The position numbers and the translations under genes are program-made. A model generated the notes under the pieces. It saw only the letters and a program-made list of their open reading frames with translations. It had not been told where the DNA came from and made no database searches. Shown here one piece after another: positions 5,925-13,923 of a DNA stretch of 15,791 nt. The stretch's first letter is position 1. Each line of letters starts with the position of its first letter. Source of the DNA: JBNJEM01 sp051745935 (GTDB lineage: Bacteria; Planctomycetota; Planctomycetia; Pirellulales; Pirellulaceae); assembly GCA_051745935.1 (NCBI GenBank), contig JBNJEM010000101.1, positions 1-15,791 on the forward strand. The letters are read 5' to 3'.

Positions 5925-8900
5925 ATGCACGGTGTCACTCCTATGCTACGGCGGTCCACGGTTCTGATGATGCTCGGATGTATGTTGGCTGGGCCGCTGG
6001 AGAGCCACGGAGCGCGGCTCTGTTATATACCAATCGCGGGTAATTCTGTCCGCCGCGAGTCCAACCAACGGGAGGACGGCTTGCGTCGGACAGCTTTGCA
6101 TCCGGACAAGTTCGACCGCCTGAAATATACATTCGACGATGTGTCGAGCGAAGACCCTGCCTGCGAGGCGAAAAATGAAGCTCAATCCCCTCGCCTCGAC
6201 TACCATCCAGTTGAGCCGCTTCACGTGAAAGAAGGGCGGCTTCCAGGGAGTCGAGCTGTTCGACTGGACCGGGGGTACTATTCAATGCCGGCGCCGAAGG
6301 TCGATCCCGAAGAAGGCTTTGGCTTCGCCGTGTGGGTTCGCTTGTTGGGGCACGGCAGCGAGGATGGAAACGGACGGCCGAACGGCATGCTGCTGGCCGC
6401 CGGCGACGGTTACTGGAGCGGTTTTCGCGCGTACGTGGATGCGGATCGTCGTACGCCGCGGTTCCAGATTGGACGCCCGAAGCCACGCAGTGCGGTGTCA
6501 GCAACGGGCGAACCGGTTTTGCAGCGCGGAGTGTGGACCCATGTGGTCGGCAGTTGGGACGGACACATGATGCGCCTCTACGTGAACGGCATGCTAGTGG
6601 CCGAGAACGCGTATGATGGTCCATACACGCCGCCGAGCAGCGGCACATTGCGGGTTGGATTCGCGGGAGCCGGTGTCGGCTCGAACCTCATGGATATCGA
6701 CCAGTTTGATTTCCACGGCCGGCCCATTGCCGCGGAGGAGGCGATTGCATTGGCCCTGGCGCCAGAAGCGGTCGATCGAGACGCCGCGAAACGAATTGCC
6801 GCGGCCAACCAGGCATTGCGGGACGGTGAACCGAAGGAGGCGCGTGATCGGCTCCGGGCCGTGGTGAGCGATGAGACACTCGATCCTGGCGCGCGGACGC
6901 TTGCTCGGATTCTGCTGGGCGATGTTCTCAGTCATCTTCAAAGGAACGCGGAAGCGGTGGATGTGTACGTCAACGTTTATCGCACGGCCGCCGCGCCGCG
7001 TTGGAAGAAAACCGCGGCCGCGCGTCTATTGCCCAAAGCGACTGACCCCAGCCAGATTGGCGGCGCGGTTCCCGTGCGAGCCCCGGTCGAAGTGTACCGA
7101 GAGCTGTACGAATCGACCGATGGTGAGATGCACACTGTGGTTGGGCTCGCGCTTGCCGAGGCTCTAGTCCGAGCTGGCCGGACCGACGCGGCGGTCAAGG
7201 TCTACGACGAGTTGCTGGCACAGGATGGGCTGGCGAGCCGTACCCGCGTCGACATCGTGTCGCAGAAAGCCGAAGCCAAGATGCAGCAGGCCGCCGGTTC
7301 CTCGAACAAACGCGGCACTACCATATCGCAACTGGCCGAAACTTTGAAGGGCCAACCGGAAATCAGTGAATGGTTGGCGCTGGTCCGTGAAGGGTATGAA
7401 GCCTCGGTGCCGTTGGATGAGGTGTTGAAGCGCTGGCGACCGTTCAGTTCGGTGCAGAGCGATCCCAGTACGGAACATTGCGAGTATTTCGTCGCGCCGG
7501 ATGGCGATGACGCGAATCCCGGAACCAGGGACGCGCCGTTCGCGACACTTGAAGCTGCCCGCGATGCGCTTCGCAAGCGGCGTGACCGGGAAGGTCGTGG
7601 GACTAAGCCTGCCGTCATCTTCGTGCGCGGCGGCCGTTATCCGGTGCGGTCGACCCTCGAACTTGCAAAACAGGACTCAGGTCGAAGGTCGCCGTTCGCG
7701 CCGACGATCATCCGTGCGTACAAGAACGAGAAACCAGTGTTCGATGGCGGCTGCCAACTGCGCAACTTTCGACCGGTTAAAGATCAAGACATGCTTGCCA
7801 GGCTGCCAGCGAAAGCGCGGGACCATGTAATGGTGAGCGACCCGCGGGCCGCGGGTGTGGAGGATTTTGGTGAAATGGTTTGCCGAGGCATGGGGCGTTC
7901 GTCGTATCCAGTCCCGCCGTGGGTGGATCTCTTCGCCGGCGATCGCGCCATGACGCTGGCGCGGTGGCCGAACGCGGATCAGCCGGAACTGCTGACCGGC
8001 GAGGTGCACCGCGGGGGCCGGGACACGCCAGAGGCGGGTAAAGCGGGGGAGTTCAGTTTTCGCCATGAACGGTTGGCGCAATGGGAGTCGCCGCAAGATC
8101 CGTGGATGGAGGGGAAATGGGGCCGACTCTGGGCGTCGCGGCTCGTGCCGGTCGAGCAACTCGATCTCGAGGCAGGACGTATTCATGCGGGGCCCGGCAG
8201 CGGGTACGGGTTTCGGCAGGGAATGCCGTTCCACTTCGTCAATGTCTTTGAGGAGATCGACACGCCGGGCGAGTGGTTCCTCGATCGCGAACGTGGATTG
8301 CTCTACTTTTGGCCACCCGACGACCTGCCGCGTGATGATCAAGGGAACGTGACAGCGCAGTTTCCGATCCTGGAAACACCATTTATTCGCATCCAAAACG
8401 CTGAGTGCATGCTCATCCAAGGGTTGACGTTTGAAAACGCGCGAGCGGATGGTATTGCTCTGGATGGGTGCGTGGACTGTCTGCTGGCGGGCTGCACGGT
8501 AAAGCATGTGGGAGGAAACGCGTTGGTGATTGCCGGAGGATCCGGATGCGGGGCGGCCGGCTGCGATCTGTACAGCCTCGGCGCCGGAGGTGTGCGGATG
8601 CGCGGCGGCGACCGGACTGAACTCGTTCCCGGCCGACACTTTGTCACCAATTGCATGATCGCCGATTTCGCACGCGTGGACCGATCGTACGCGCCGGCTT
8701 TGCATATTGACGATGTGGGGCATTGTGCATTGCACAATTTGATTTTCGACTCTCCTCACCATGCCCTTCGGATCGAGGGAGACCTGCACACCGTTGCCCT
8801 GAACCGGGTGTGTAACGTGGTTCACGAATTCGACGACCAAGGGGGAATCGACGTCTGGGGTGATCCCACCTATCGCGGCAATCGATTCTTCTGGAATCAC

Positions 8901-9536
8901 TGGCGCGACATCTCCAGCTCCCACGATGTGGCCGGTCAGTGTGGCATCCGGCTCGATGACATGATCTCCGCCACGTTCGTCTTCGGTAATGTCTTCGAAC
9001 GGGCGGCGGGCGGTCGCTTTGGGGCCGTGCAAATCCACGGCGGCAAGGACAACATGGTTCACAATAATTTGTTCGTCGATTGCCAGGCTTCTTGGAGCTT
9101 TTCGCCCTGGAGCGAGGCCCGCTACGTTCAGACCCTTGCTAGGCCAGACATCCAGGCCAAAATTGAGCAGGGAGTCAACCGGCGGCGACTGGAGCGTTTT
9201 CCGTCGCTAACTCGCTTGAAGGAGAACCCGAATCGCAATTTTCTGTCGGCCAACATCCTGGTGAATTGCCCCCGGGCGGCGATGCGCGAGAACGGGCAAA
9301 ACGTGTACATGGCCAACAATATGTTCCAAGGGTCCCTTGAATCACTCGGCTTCCGTTCAGCCACCGACTTTACCTTGCGACCCGATGCCCGGATCCTGGA
9401 ACTGACACTGTTCGAGCCGATCCCGTTCGACCGGATTGGACTTTACGCCGGTGACTTCCGCGAGTCGGTGGAAACGCCAAGGCGACCTGTTCATTTGGCC
9501 CCCACCAGGTCTCCCGCCTCGCGCAGGGCGGAATAG
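5925..9536 (+). CDS. Exported LamG / TPR-like / right-handed beta-helix protein
   Basis: A 1203-residue protein starting at ATG 5925, with GGAGGG 4 nt upstream. Residues 7-30 (MLRRSTVLMMLGCMLAGPLE, SHGA) are a signal peptide. Residues 34-68 are encoded by the 105-bp dispersed repeat. A concanavalin-like LamG domain spans about 66-275 (FAVWVRLLG, GVWTHVVGSWDGHMMRLYVN, IDQFDFHGRPI). Helical TPR-like repeats span about 285-455 (EAVDVYVNVYRTA, AAVKVYDELLAQDG). From 520 comes a pectate-lyase/GH-type start (YFVAPDGDDANPGTRDAPFA, ATLEAARDALR), then a parallel beta-helix, clearest at about 818-1110 (MLIQGLTFENARADGIALDG, MVHNNLFVDC). Such proteins act outside the cytoplasm on polysaccharides; the substrate is unknown. 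The beta-helix layout resembles GH141-like families, which is only a guess. Confidence 0.9.
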   Translation: MHGVTPMLRRSTVLMMLGCMLAGPLESHGARLCYIPIAGNSVRRESNQREDGLRRTALHPDKFDRLKYTFDDVSSEDPACEAKNEAQSPRLDYHPVEPLHVKEGRLPGSRAVRLDRGYYSMPAPKVDPEEGFGFAVWVRLLGHGSEDGNGRPNGMLLAAGDGYWSGFRAYVDADRRTPRFQIGRPKPRSAVSATGEPVLQRGVWTHVVGSWDGHMMRLYVNGMLVAENAYDGPYTPPSSGTLRVGFAGAGVGSNLMDIDQFDFHGRPIAAEEAIALALAPEAVDRDAAKRIAAANQALRDGEPKEARDRLRAVVSDETLDPGARTLARILLGDVLSHLQRNAEAVDVYVNVYRTAAAPRWKKTAAARLLPKATDPSQIGGAVPVRAPVEVYRELYESTDGEMHTVVGLALAEALVRAGRTDAAVKVYDELLAQDGLASRTRVDIVSQKAEAKMQQAAGSSNKRGTTISQLAETLKGQPEISEWLALVREGYEASVPLDEVLKRWRPFSSVQSDPSTEHCEYFVAPDGDDANPGTRDAPFATLEAARDALRKRRDREGRGTKPAVIFVRGGRYPVRSTLELAKQDSGRRSPFAPTIIRAYKNEKPVFDGGCQLRNFRPVKDQDMLARLPAKARDHVMVSDPRAAGVEDFGEMVCRGMGRSSYPVPPWVDLFAGDRAMTLARWPNADQPELLTGEVHRGGRDTPEAGKAGEFSFRHERLAQWESPQDPWMEGKWGRLWASRLVPVEQLDLEAGRIHAGPGSGYGFRQGMPFHFVNVFEEIDTPGEWFLDRERGLLYFWPPDDLPRDDQGNVTAQFPILETPFIRIQNAECMLIQGLTFENARADGIALDGCVDCLLAGCTVKHVGGNALVIAGGSGCGAAGCDLYSLGAGGVRMRGGDRTELVPGRHFVTNCMIADFARVDRSYAPALHIDDVGHCALHNLIFDSPHHALRIEGDLHTVALNRVCNVVHEFDDQGGIDVWGDPTYRGNRFFWNHWRDISSSHDVAGQCGIRLDDMISATFVFGNVFERAAGGRFGAVQIHGGKDNMVHNNLFVDCQASWSFSPWSEARYVQTLARPDIQAKIEQGVNRRRLERFPSLTRLKENPNRNFLSANILVNCPRAAMRENGQNVYMANNMFQGSLESLGFRSATDFTLRPDARILELTLFEPIPFDRIGLYAGDFRESVETPRRPVHLAPTRSPASRRAE
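6025..6129. repeat. 105-bp dispersed repeat, copy B
   Basis: Partner of 3044-3148 (89 of 105 identical, no gaps). It lies in frame between the signal peptide and the LamG domain of the 1203-residue protein, encoding residues 34-68. On the protein side it reads RRESNQREDGLRRTALHPDK, which has no obvious fold or function. Confidence 0.85.
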
Positions 9537-9980
9537 ACCATGCACCATATGATTGGGCGATCCTGGAATCTAAGCGGCTTTCGGCTTGGTTCGGCCATAA
9601 GCTCGGCGGTCATGGCGCGGCTCTTTTGGGGACGGGAGCGGGACGGTTACGGGAGCAGACACTCTGATTTTCGGTGTGAATCCGCGGGCTTTGTCAAGGA
9701 TTCTGGAACGGGGAAGACAAGCGAAAAGGCCAGTGCACGGAAGAACCATGGCAACCGTGAGGTCATCGAGTCACCAGAGCGAGAGGAAGCACGCGAGAAG
9801 TAGGCAGCTGAACCGATACGTGGCCCGAACAGCGCGCACTGCGACAACAGGCTGGCGTCGGCGTCAAAACATGACGAGGTTGCGTCGGCGTCGTTGGGAG
9901 AGCAACGCGTTCAGCCAGCCACGGACCGGTTCGTACAACCGCGGGAATGACCGGCCGGAACGCGAGCCGGGAGAGGTCGG
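9537..9980. other. Intergenic stretch with a REP-like GGGGACGGGAGC motif
   Basis: No gene is supportable here. ACGGGAGC occurs twice, at 9632-9639 and 9649-9656, inside GGGGACGGGAGCGGGACGG. This wording recurs beside REP-associated transposase genes in planctomycetes, as I remember it. It lies downstream of the decayed transposase. GCGTCGGCGTC is also repeated at 9855-9865 and 9882-9892, probably by chance. Confidence 0.4.
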
Positions 9981-10875
9981 CTACTTGAACACCCGGCGGC
10001 TGGCCGACGCGCCCTTCAGGTGGGACGCCTCCGTCCGCTCCGCCACCTTCCCGAGTGATGAACACGATCCCACGGCATGACAAAACAACTCGTCATACTG
10101 GTCCACCGTGTCCAGCCAGACCGCTTCCTCGATCGCCATGTGATCCAAGATCGAGGCCAAATCCTTGGGGATCGTTGATCGCTCGCCGGAGCGTAACATG
10201 CGGGCCGTCCAGTCGAGCAGCCGCACGTATGAATCCAACGACATCGGCAGAATCCTCATGTCGGACGCCCGGCGTGTGCGTGCGCGAACTGTCGGCCAGC
10301 GCGCGCGTCGCCTTGTTCTCCGGTTGCAACGTCAGTTCGGCCATCCACCCGTCCGATCGATCCCGCGCGTTCTTCCGCTGCCCTCGCGCGTGGATTCGCT
10401 GAAAGACCGACGTATACGGCGCCGTCTCCGGGCTGTCCGCCTCGCCCGCCTTGATCGGATTCAAATCGACATAGATGCCACAGAGCAGAATCGCGCTGGG
10501 ATCGGCACATTCACGGCAGCGGAATCGCCTCTCCCAGAAGCGGCCGCGGCAATCATCCTCGTGATTCGCGCGGCGAGCAATATTCTCGGACAGAATACCC
10601 ATGAACCACGAAATGCTACAGAGCCGCTTCCGCAGCTTCTGGATCCGCTTCTTGTCCTTGGCCAATTCCTGGCCCCGCTCTTCATCGGGCACCGGCAGCT
10701 CATCGGTCATGCACTTGGCCAGCTTCGTGATGGTCAACCACCGCCGAGCCACCTCCACCGCAAACAATCGCTTGGCCGCCCGAGGGCAGGGACGAAGCAC
10801 CCCGTGCAGGTGATTGCTCATCTCGCTGCGGAATTCGATGTCGATCGTGAACAGCCCAGCGAGGTAACCGTTCAC
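9981..10875 (-). pseudogene. REP-associated (HUH) transposase, N-truncated and frameshifted
   Basis: The minus strand from 10875 reads MNGYLAGLFTIDIEFRSEMS then NHLHGVL, where NHLH is the HUH metal-binding motif of Y1/REP-associated transposases. It continues with VARRWL, SISWFMGILSENIARRANHE, GRFWERRFRC and YVDLNPIKAGEA, all typical of the long planctomycete transposase type. The N-terminal 'HCxxR...' segment of about 40-60 residues is absent: the sequence upstream of 10870 is non-coding-like. The frame leaves the family pattern near 10290-10255. The true C-terminal part (LPMSLDSYVRLLDWTARMLR, then SGERSTIPKDLASILDH) continues in another frame from about 10255 to 9981. At least one frameshift and one truncation make it inactive. 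Confidence 0.85.
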
Positions 10876-11171
10876 GAGTTTACAGAAACAGAACCGCTAA
10901 TGAACGCAAACAAAAGCTGATATGAGATTATTGTTCACGCATGTTGATCCCTGTTCTGCCGAACTTCATCATTCGAAATTCCTTGCTCGATATTCGATAT
11001 TCCCTCCTTCGGCGGTAGCCGTCGTGTTCGCCACCCGCGTTGCAGCCTCGAAGATTCGTTCCATGCCAGCCTAACGCCGGTCTGTGATCCACGCAATATG
11101 AGCGAGCGAGCAATGGATGCGTGGTACGACGCTGGCGGACAGGTGTGTCATATCGTTTGCGGAATCACCGG
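10876..11171. other. Intergenic stretch with short AT-rich repeats
   Basis: Bases 10971-11003 hold ATTCGAAATTCC followed by CGATATTCGATATTCC, an imperfect direct repeat of ATTCGATATTCC-like units with internal palindromes. No gene is supportable. The wording CATTCGAAATTCC...ATATTCGATATTC resembles a repeated intergenic sequence of other bacteria, but I cannot check that. Confidence 0.35.
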
Positions 11172-11624
11172 TCATGTGCGGGAGTTACTTCCCGTTTCGC
11201 TCAGTTGGCAGTGCTCAATGCACCTTCCCCCTTGTCGGCCCAACGCGTGACTTCGGATAATCCGCTGCAATAGGCCTGCACCTGTGAGGGCGTTGAAGTG
11301 GCTGGTGATCTGCTCGGCGAGGCGGGGGGATTTGACGAGGAGGCCGATTTCGATGTTCCGCTCTTGGGCGGCTTCGGTGAAGTTGGCCGAGGAGACGAAT
11401 ACCGTGTGGCCATCGACCACCACGGTTTTGGCGTGCAGGCAAGCGCGCTTGGCGGGTTCCAATTCGACCGCACGAGGGTCAAAGTAAACCGCCGGTAGCG
11501 GCCGATCGGCCGGCCACTGTCGGGTCTTGAAACGCTCTGCAAATCGCCGGGATAGCTGCTCCGGCGCGGAGGTGTCGCCCCGACTGCGGCGGCGGTACCG
11601 CAGACCGCTCAGGTCGTTCTTGGC
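11172..11624 (-). pseudogene. drmC: C-terminal half of a phospholipase-D-like protein (DISARM DrmC-like)
   Basis: Open on the minus strand from just inside a TGA at 11625-11627. From 11582 it reads RGDTSAPEQLSRRFAERFKT, then LPAVYFDPRAVELEPAKRAC and LHAKTVVVDGHTVFVSSANF, TEAAQERNIEIGLLV. The PLD motif H-x-K-x4-D is present (HAKTVVVD), with the following S-A-N-F-T. This succession, 'RGDxSxxxQL...FYDPRxL...LHAKxVVxDxxxAxVTSANFTEAAQxRNIExG', fits the DISARM accessory protein DrmC. The N-terminal half with the first HKD half-site is missing, and no start codon or other DISARM gene (drmA, drmB, drmMI/MII) is in the window. The end runs on past the expected LLQRI into 27 unrelated residues. It is a relic of a defence island or another PLD gene. 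Confidence 0.65.
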
Positions 11625-11828
11625 TCATTACAGCTCATCGCTCACCGGCCGATCACAAAGCGTCGCGTTCACCACGGACAACCACCAAGACTGCCCCATT
11701 CTCGTCTGTCTGGGCTCTGCTCACCTGTTCGGTACAGTCCGCGAAAAGTCACACAGCCCGGATCGTCCCAAGAGCCCGCCCGATCAGTCCATGACCTCGG
11801 AAGAACGGATGGAAAACAGAGCACAATC

Positions 11829-11858
11829 TTGACAAGAGGGGGGACTGTCGCGTAGTTT
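11829..11858 (+). promoter_or_regulatory. Possible sigma-70 promoter of the polyketide operon
   Basis: TTGACA at 11829-11834 is a perfect -35 box. An 18-bp spacer later TAGTTT (11853-11858) could be a weak -10. It lies about 80 nt upstream of the polyketide synthase start at 11937. Planctomycete promoters are poorly known, so this is tentative. The remaining part of 11625-11828 shows no gene. Confidence 0.35.
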
Positions 11859-11936
11859 GAGTGATTTCAGTGGCTGGATGGGGATTGGCATGGTTAGCGT
11901 TCTCATCTAGATCCGTCAGCCTGCAAGAGGTTCCCC

Positions 11937-13037
11937 ATGAGTTTAGTTCTGCTGGGACTCGGCACCGCGGGACCTGAGTTCTCGATCGATCAGGGCGAGG
12001 CTGCGACCATTGCCGGGACGTTCATTCACGGCGACCAGAAAGCCAAGCGGGCGTTGCCTTGCCTGTTTCGGCGCACTCATGTCGAGCGTCGCCGAAGTGT
12101 TCTGCTCGATTCGCGAAACGGCAACGGACCTCGCCAGTCCTTCTACCCGGCGGCAGTTTTCGCCGACGATCGCGGTCCGGGAACCGAACAGCGGATGGAT
12201 CGCTATGCTTCCGACGCTGCGCCGTTGGCCATGAACGCTGCCCGGGAGGCGTTGGCCGACGCACAGGTTTCGACGCAAGAGATCACCCATCTCATCACGG
12301 TTTCATGCACCGGGTTCAACGCACCGGGAGTGGAATTCAAACTGATCGACGAACTCGGGCTTTCGAGCGCAGTCTCCCGCGTCAATGTCGGGTTCATGGG
12401 GTGCCACGGCGTGCTGAACGGCCTTGGCGTGGCCAAGGCGTTCGCAACCGCCGATTCGGCGTCGCGGATTCTGATGTGCGCCGTCGAACTTTGCAGCCTC
12501 CACTACCAATACCGGTCAGACCCGCAGCACCTAGTGGCTAACGCATTGTTTGCGGATGGGGCTGCGGCACTAGTGGCCGGACCGCTAGTCGCCCGTGCGG
12601 ATGCAGATGCCGAGCCGTGGAGCCTTGGAGCAGTCGGTTCGTACATGATTCCGAACGCCGAGGACGCGATGACGTGGCGCATCGGCGACCACGGATTTCA
12701 CATGACGCTCTCCCCGCGGGTTCCCGATCTCATCGCCGAGCATCTGCGACCGTGGCTCGCCGGTTGGCTGGAGACCCAAAGGTTGACGATCGAAGATGTC
12801 GCATCCTGGGCGATCCATCCCGGAGGCCCGAGAATCGTCGAGAGCGTGGCGGCCGCGTTGGAGCTTCCTTCTGACGCGACCCAGGTTTCGTATGAAGTGC
12901 TTCGCGAACACGGCAACATGTCGTCGGCGACCATCCTCTATGTGCTGGAAAGACTGCGGCGTCGCCGCGCGCCGCTGCCGTGCCTGGCCTTGGGGTTCGG
13001 CCCGGGGTTGGTCGCGGAGGCCGCGCTCTTTGTGTAG
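11937..13037 (+). CDS. Type III polyketide synthase (chalcone/stilbene synthase family)
   Basis: A 366-residue enzyme, the normal family length, starting at ATG 11937 with AAGAGG 6 nt upstream. It extends an acyl-CoA starter with malonyl-CoA and cyclises the chain, as a cytosolic homodimer. The catalytic triad is complete: Cys156 in VGFMGCHGVLNGL, His294 in WAIHPGGPRIV, and Asn327 in HGNMSSATILYVLE. The C-terminal GFGPGL loop (353-358) is present. The N-terminal half shows LITVSCTGFNAPGVEF (about 119-134), the family's 'Cys-Thr-Gly' segment. In phenolic-lipid loci such enzymes make alkylresorcinols, alkylresorcylic acids or alkylpyrones from long-chain acyl-CoA. The starter unit cannot be read from the sequence. 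It is the first gene of a three-gene operon; the next start is 32 bp downstream. Confidence 0.97.
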   Translation: MSLVLLGLGTAGPEFSIDQGEAATIAGTFIHGDQKAKRALPCLFRRTHVERRRSVLLDSRNGNGPRQSFYPAAVFADDRGPGTEQRMDRYASDAAPLAMNAAREALADAQVSTQEITHLITVSCTGFNAPGVEFKLIDELGLSSAVSRVNVGFMGCHGVLNGLGVAKAFATADSASRILMCAVELCSLHYQYRSDPQHLVANALFADGAAALVAGPLVARADADAEPWSLGAVGSYMIPNAEDAMTWRIGDHGFHMTLSPRVPDLIAEHLRPWLAGWLETQRLTIEDVASWAIHPGGPRIVESVAAALELPSDATQVSYEVLREHGNMSSATILYVLERLRRRRAPLPCLALGFGPGLVAEAALFV

Positions 13038-13069
13038 ACGACCGCGCGCGAAAGTCCTGGAGAACGTGA

Positions 13070-13921
13070 ATGGCACGACCCGCTCTGAGTAAATCGGCGA
13101 TCGCCAGCCACTACGACGTGGGGACCATCTTCTACTGGCTACTTTGGGGCCGCCACGTGCATCATGGACTGTGGTACGGCGACGAGTCGCCGAAGGCCGC
13201 GCAGGAGAATTTGATTGAGCAGTTCGGCCAACGGATCGACATCCAGTGCGGCGAGCAGGTGCTCGATGTCGGATGCGGCATGGGCGGATCGGCCATCCAC
13301 CTCGCCCGGAGGCACAAGTGCCACGTGACCGGCATCACACTCAGTCGCGTGCAGCGGATGTGGGCGACGTGGTCCGCCTCGTGGCATGGCGTGGTGTCGC
13401 GAACGGATTTCCGGACGGCGGACGCGGAACGTCTCGATTTTCCCGCCGAATCGTTCGATGTCATTTGGATCATCGAGTGCAGCGAGCATCTTTTTGACAA
13501 ACCCCGATTTTTCCAGCAGGCCGCGCGATGGTTGCGGCCCGGCGGCCGAATCGGCGTGTGTGCATGGCTCGCCGCCGATGAGCCCTGTTCGGAAAACATA
13601 AAGCAGCAGATCGACGAGGTCTGCGACGGCATGCTGTGTCCGTCGCTAGGAACCATGGAGGAGTACGGCAACTGGCTGGCGGCGGGCGGCGTTGGGGTGA
13701 CCATCGCGGAAGATTGGACTCGGCAGGTGCAACAGACGTGGGAGATCTGCCTGAAACGTGTTTATCGGACGCGGTTGCACGCGATTGCGCGTATGATCGA
13801 TCGGCGGTTCGTGCCGTTTCTCGATCGATTCACGAGCATGCTCGACGCGTATAAGTCGGGAGCCATGCGATACGGGTGCATCGTCGGCGAGGTTCCCGGC
13901 GCGGAAGACCGAGAGGGGTAA
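13070..13921 (+). CDS. SAM-dependent class I methyltransferase
   Basis: A 283-residue protein starting at ATG 13070, with GGAG 7 nt upstream. The start of the Rossmann fold is VLDVGCGMGGSAIHLA (motif I, 64-79), followed by the acidic strand region VTGITLSRVQ (86-95) and FDVIWIIECSEHLFDKP (about 129-145). WLRPGGRIGVCAWLA (about 154-168) is the post-motif II strand. The front segment ASHYDVGTIFYWLLWG, HHGLWYGD (about 12-39) resembles the tocopherol/sterol methyltransferase group of small-molecule methyltransferases. The C-terminal part is longer and rich in Arg/Trp. It likely methylates a polyketide intermediate on oxygen or carbon. Two bases separate its stop from the next gene, so translation is probably coupled. 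The product and the atom methylated are inference. Confidence 0.93.
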   Translation: MARPALSKSAIASHYDVGTIFYWLLWGRHVHHGLWYGDESPKAAQENLIEQFGQRIDIQCGEQVLDVGCGMGGSAIHLARRHKCHVTGITLSRVQRMWATWSASWHGVVSRTDFRTADAERLDFPAESFDVIWIIECSEHLFDKPRFFQQAARWLRPGGRIGVCAWLAADEPCSENIKQQIDEVCDGMLCPSLGTMEEYGNWLAAGGVGVTIAEDWTRQVQQTWEICLKRVYRTRLHAIARMIDRRFVPFLDRFTSMLDAYKSGAMRYGCIVGEVPGAEDREG

Positions 13922-13923
13922 GG

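Noticed and set aside
7677..9062. 461-codon open frame on the minus strand
   Set aside because: It lies wholly antisense to the well-supported LamG/beta-helix gene and has no family motif; long antisense frames are expected in GC-rich coding DNA.
9676..10080. 134-codon plus-strand frame near the transposase
   Set aside because: Arg-rich composition, no motif, and it overlaps the real C-terminal part of the transposase on the other strand.
11527..11832. 101-codon plus-strand frame
   Set aside because: Overlaps the DrmC-like relic antisense and has low-complexity Arg/Ser composition without a family match.
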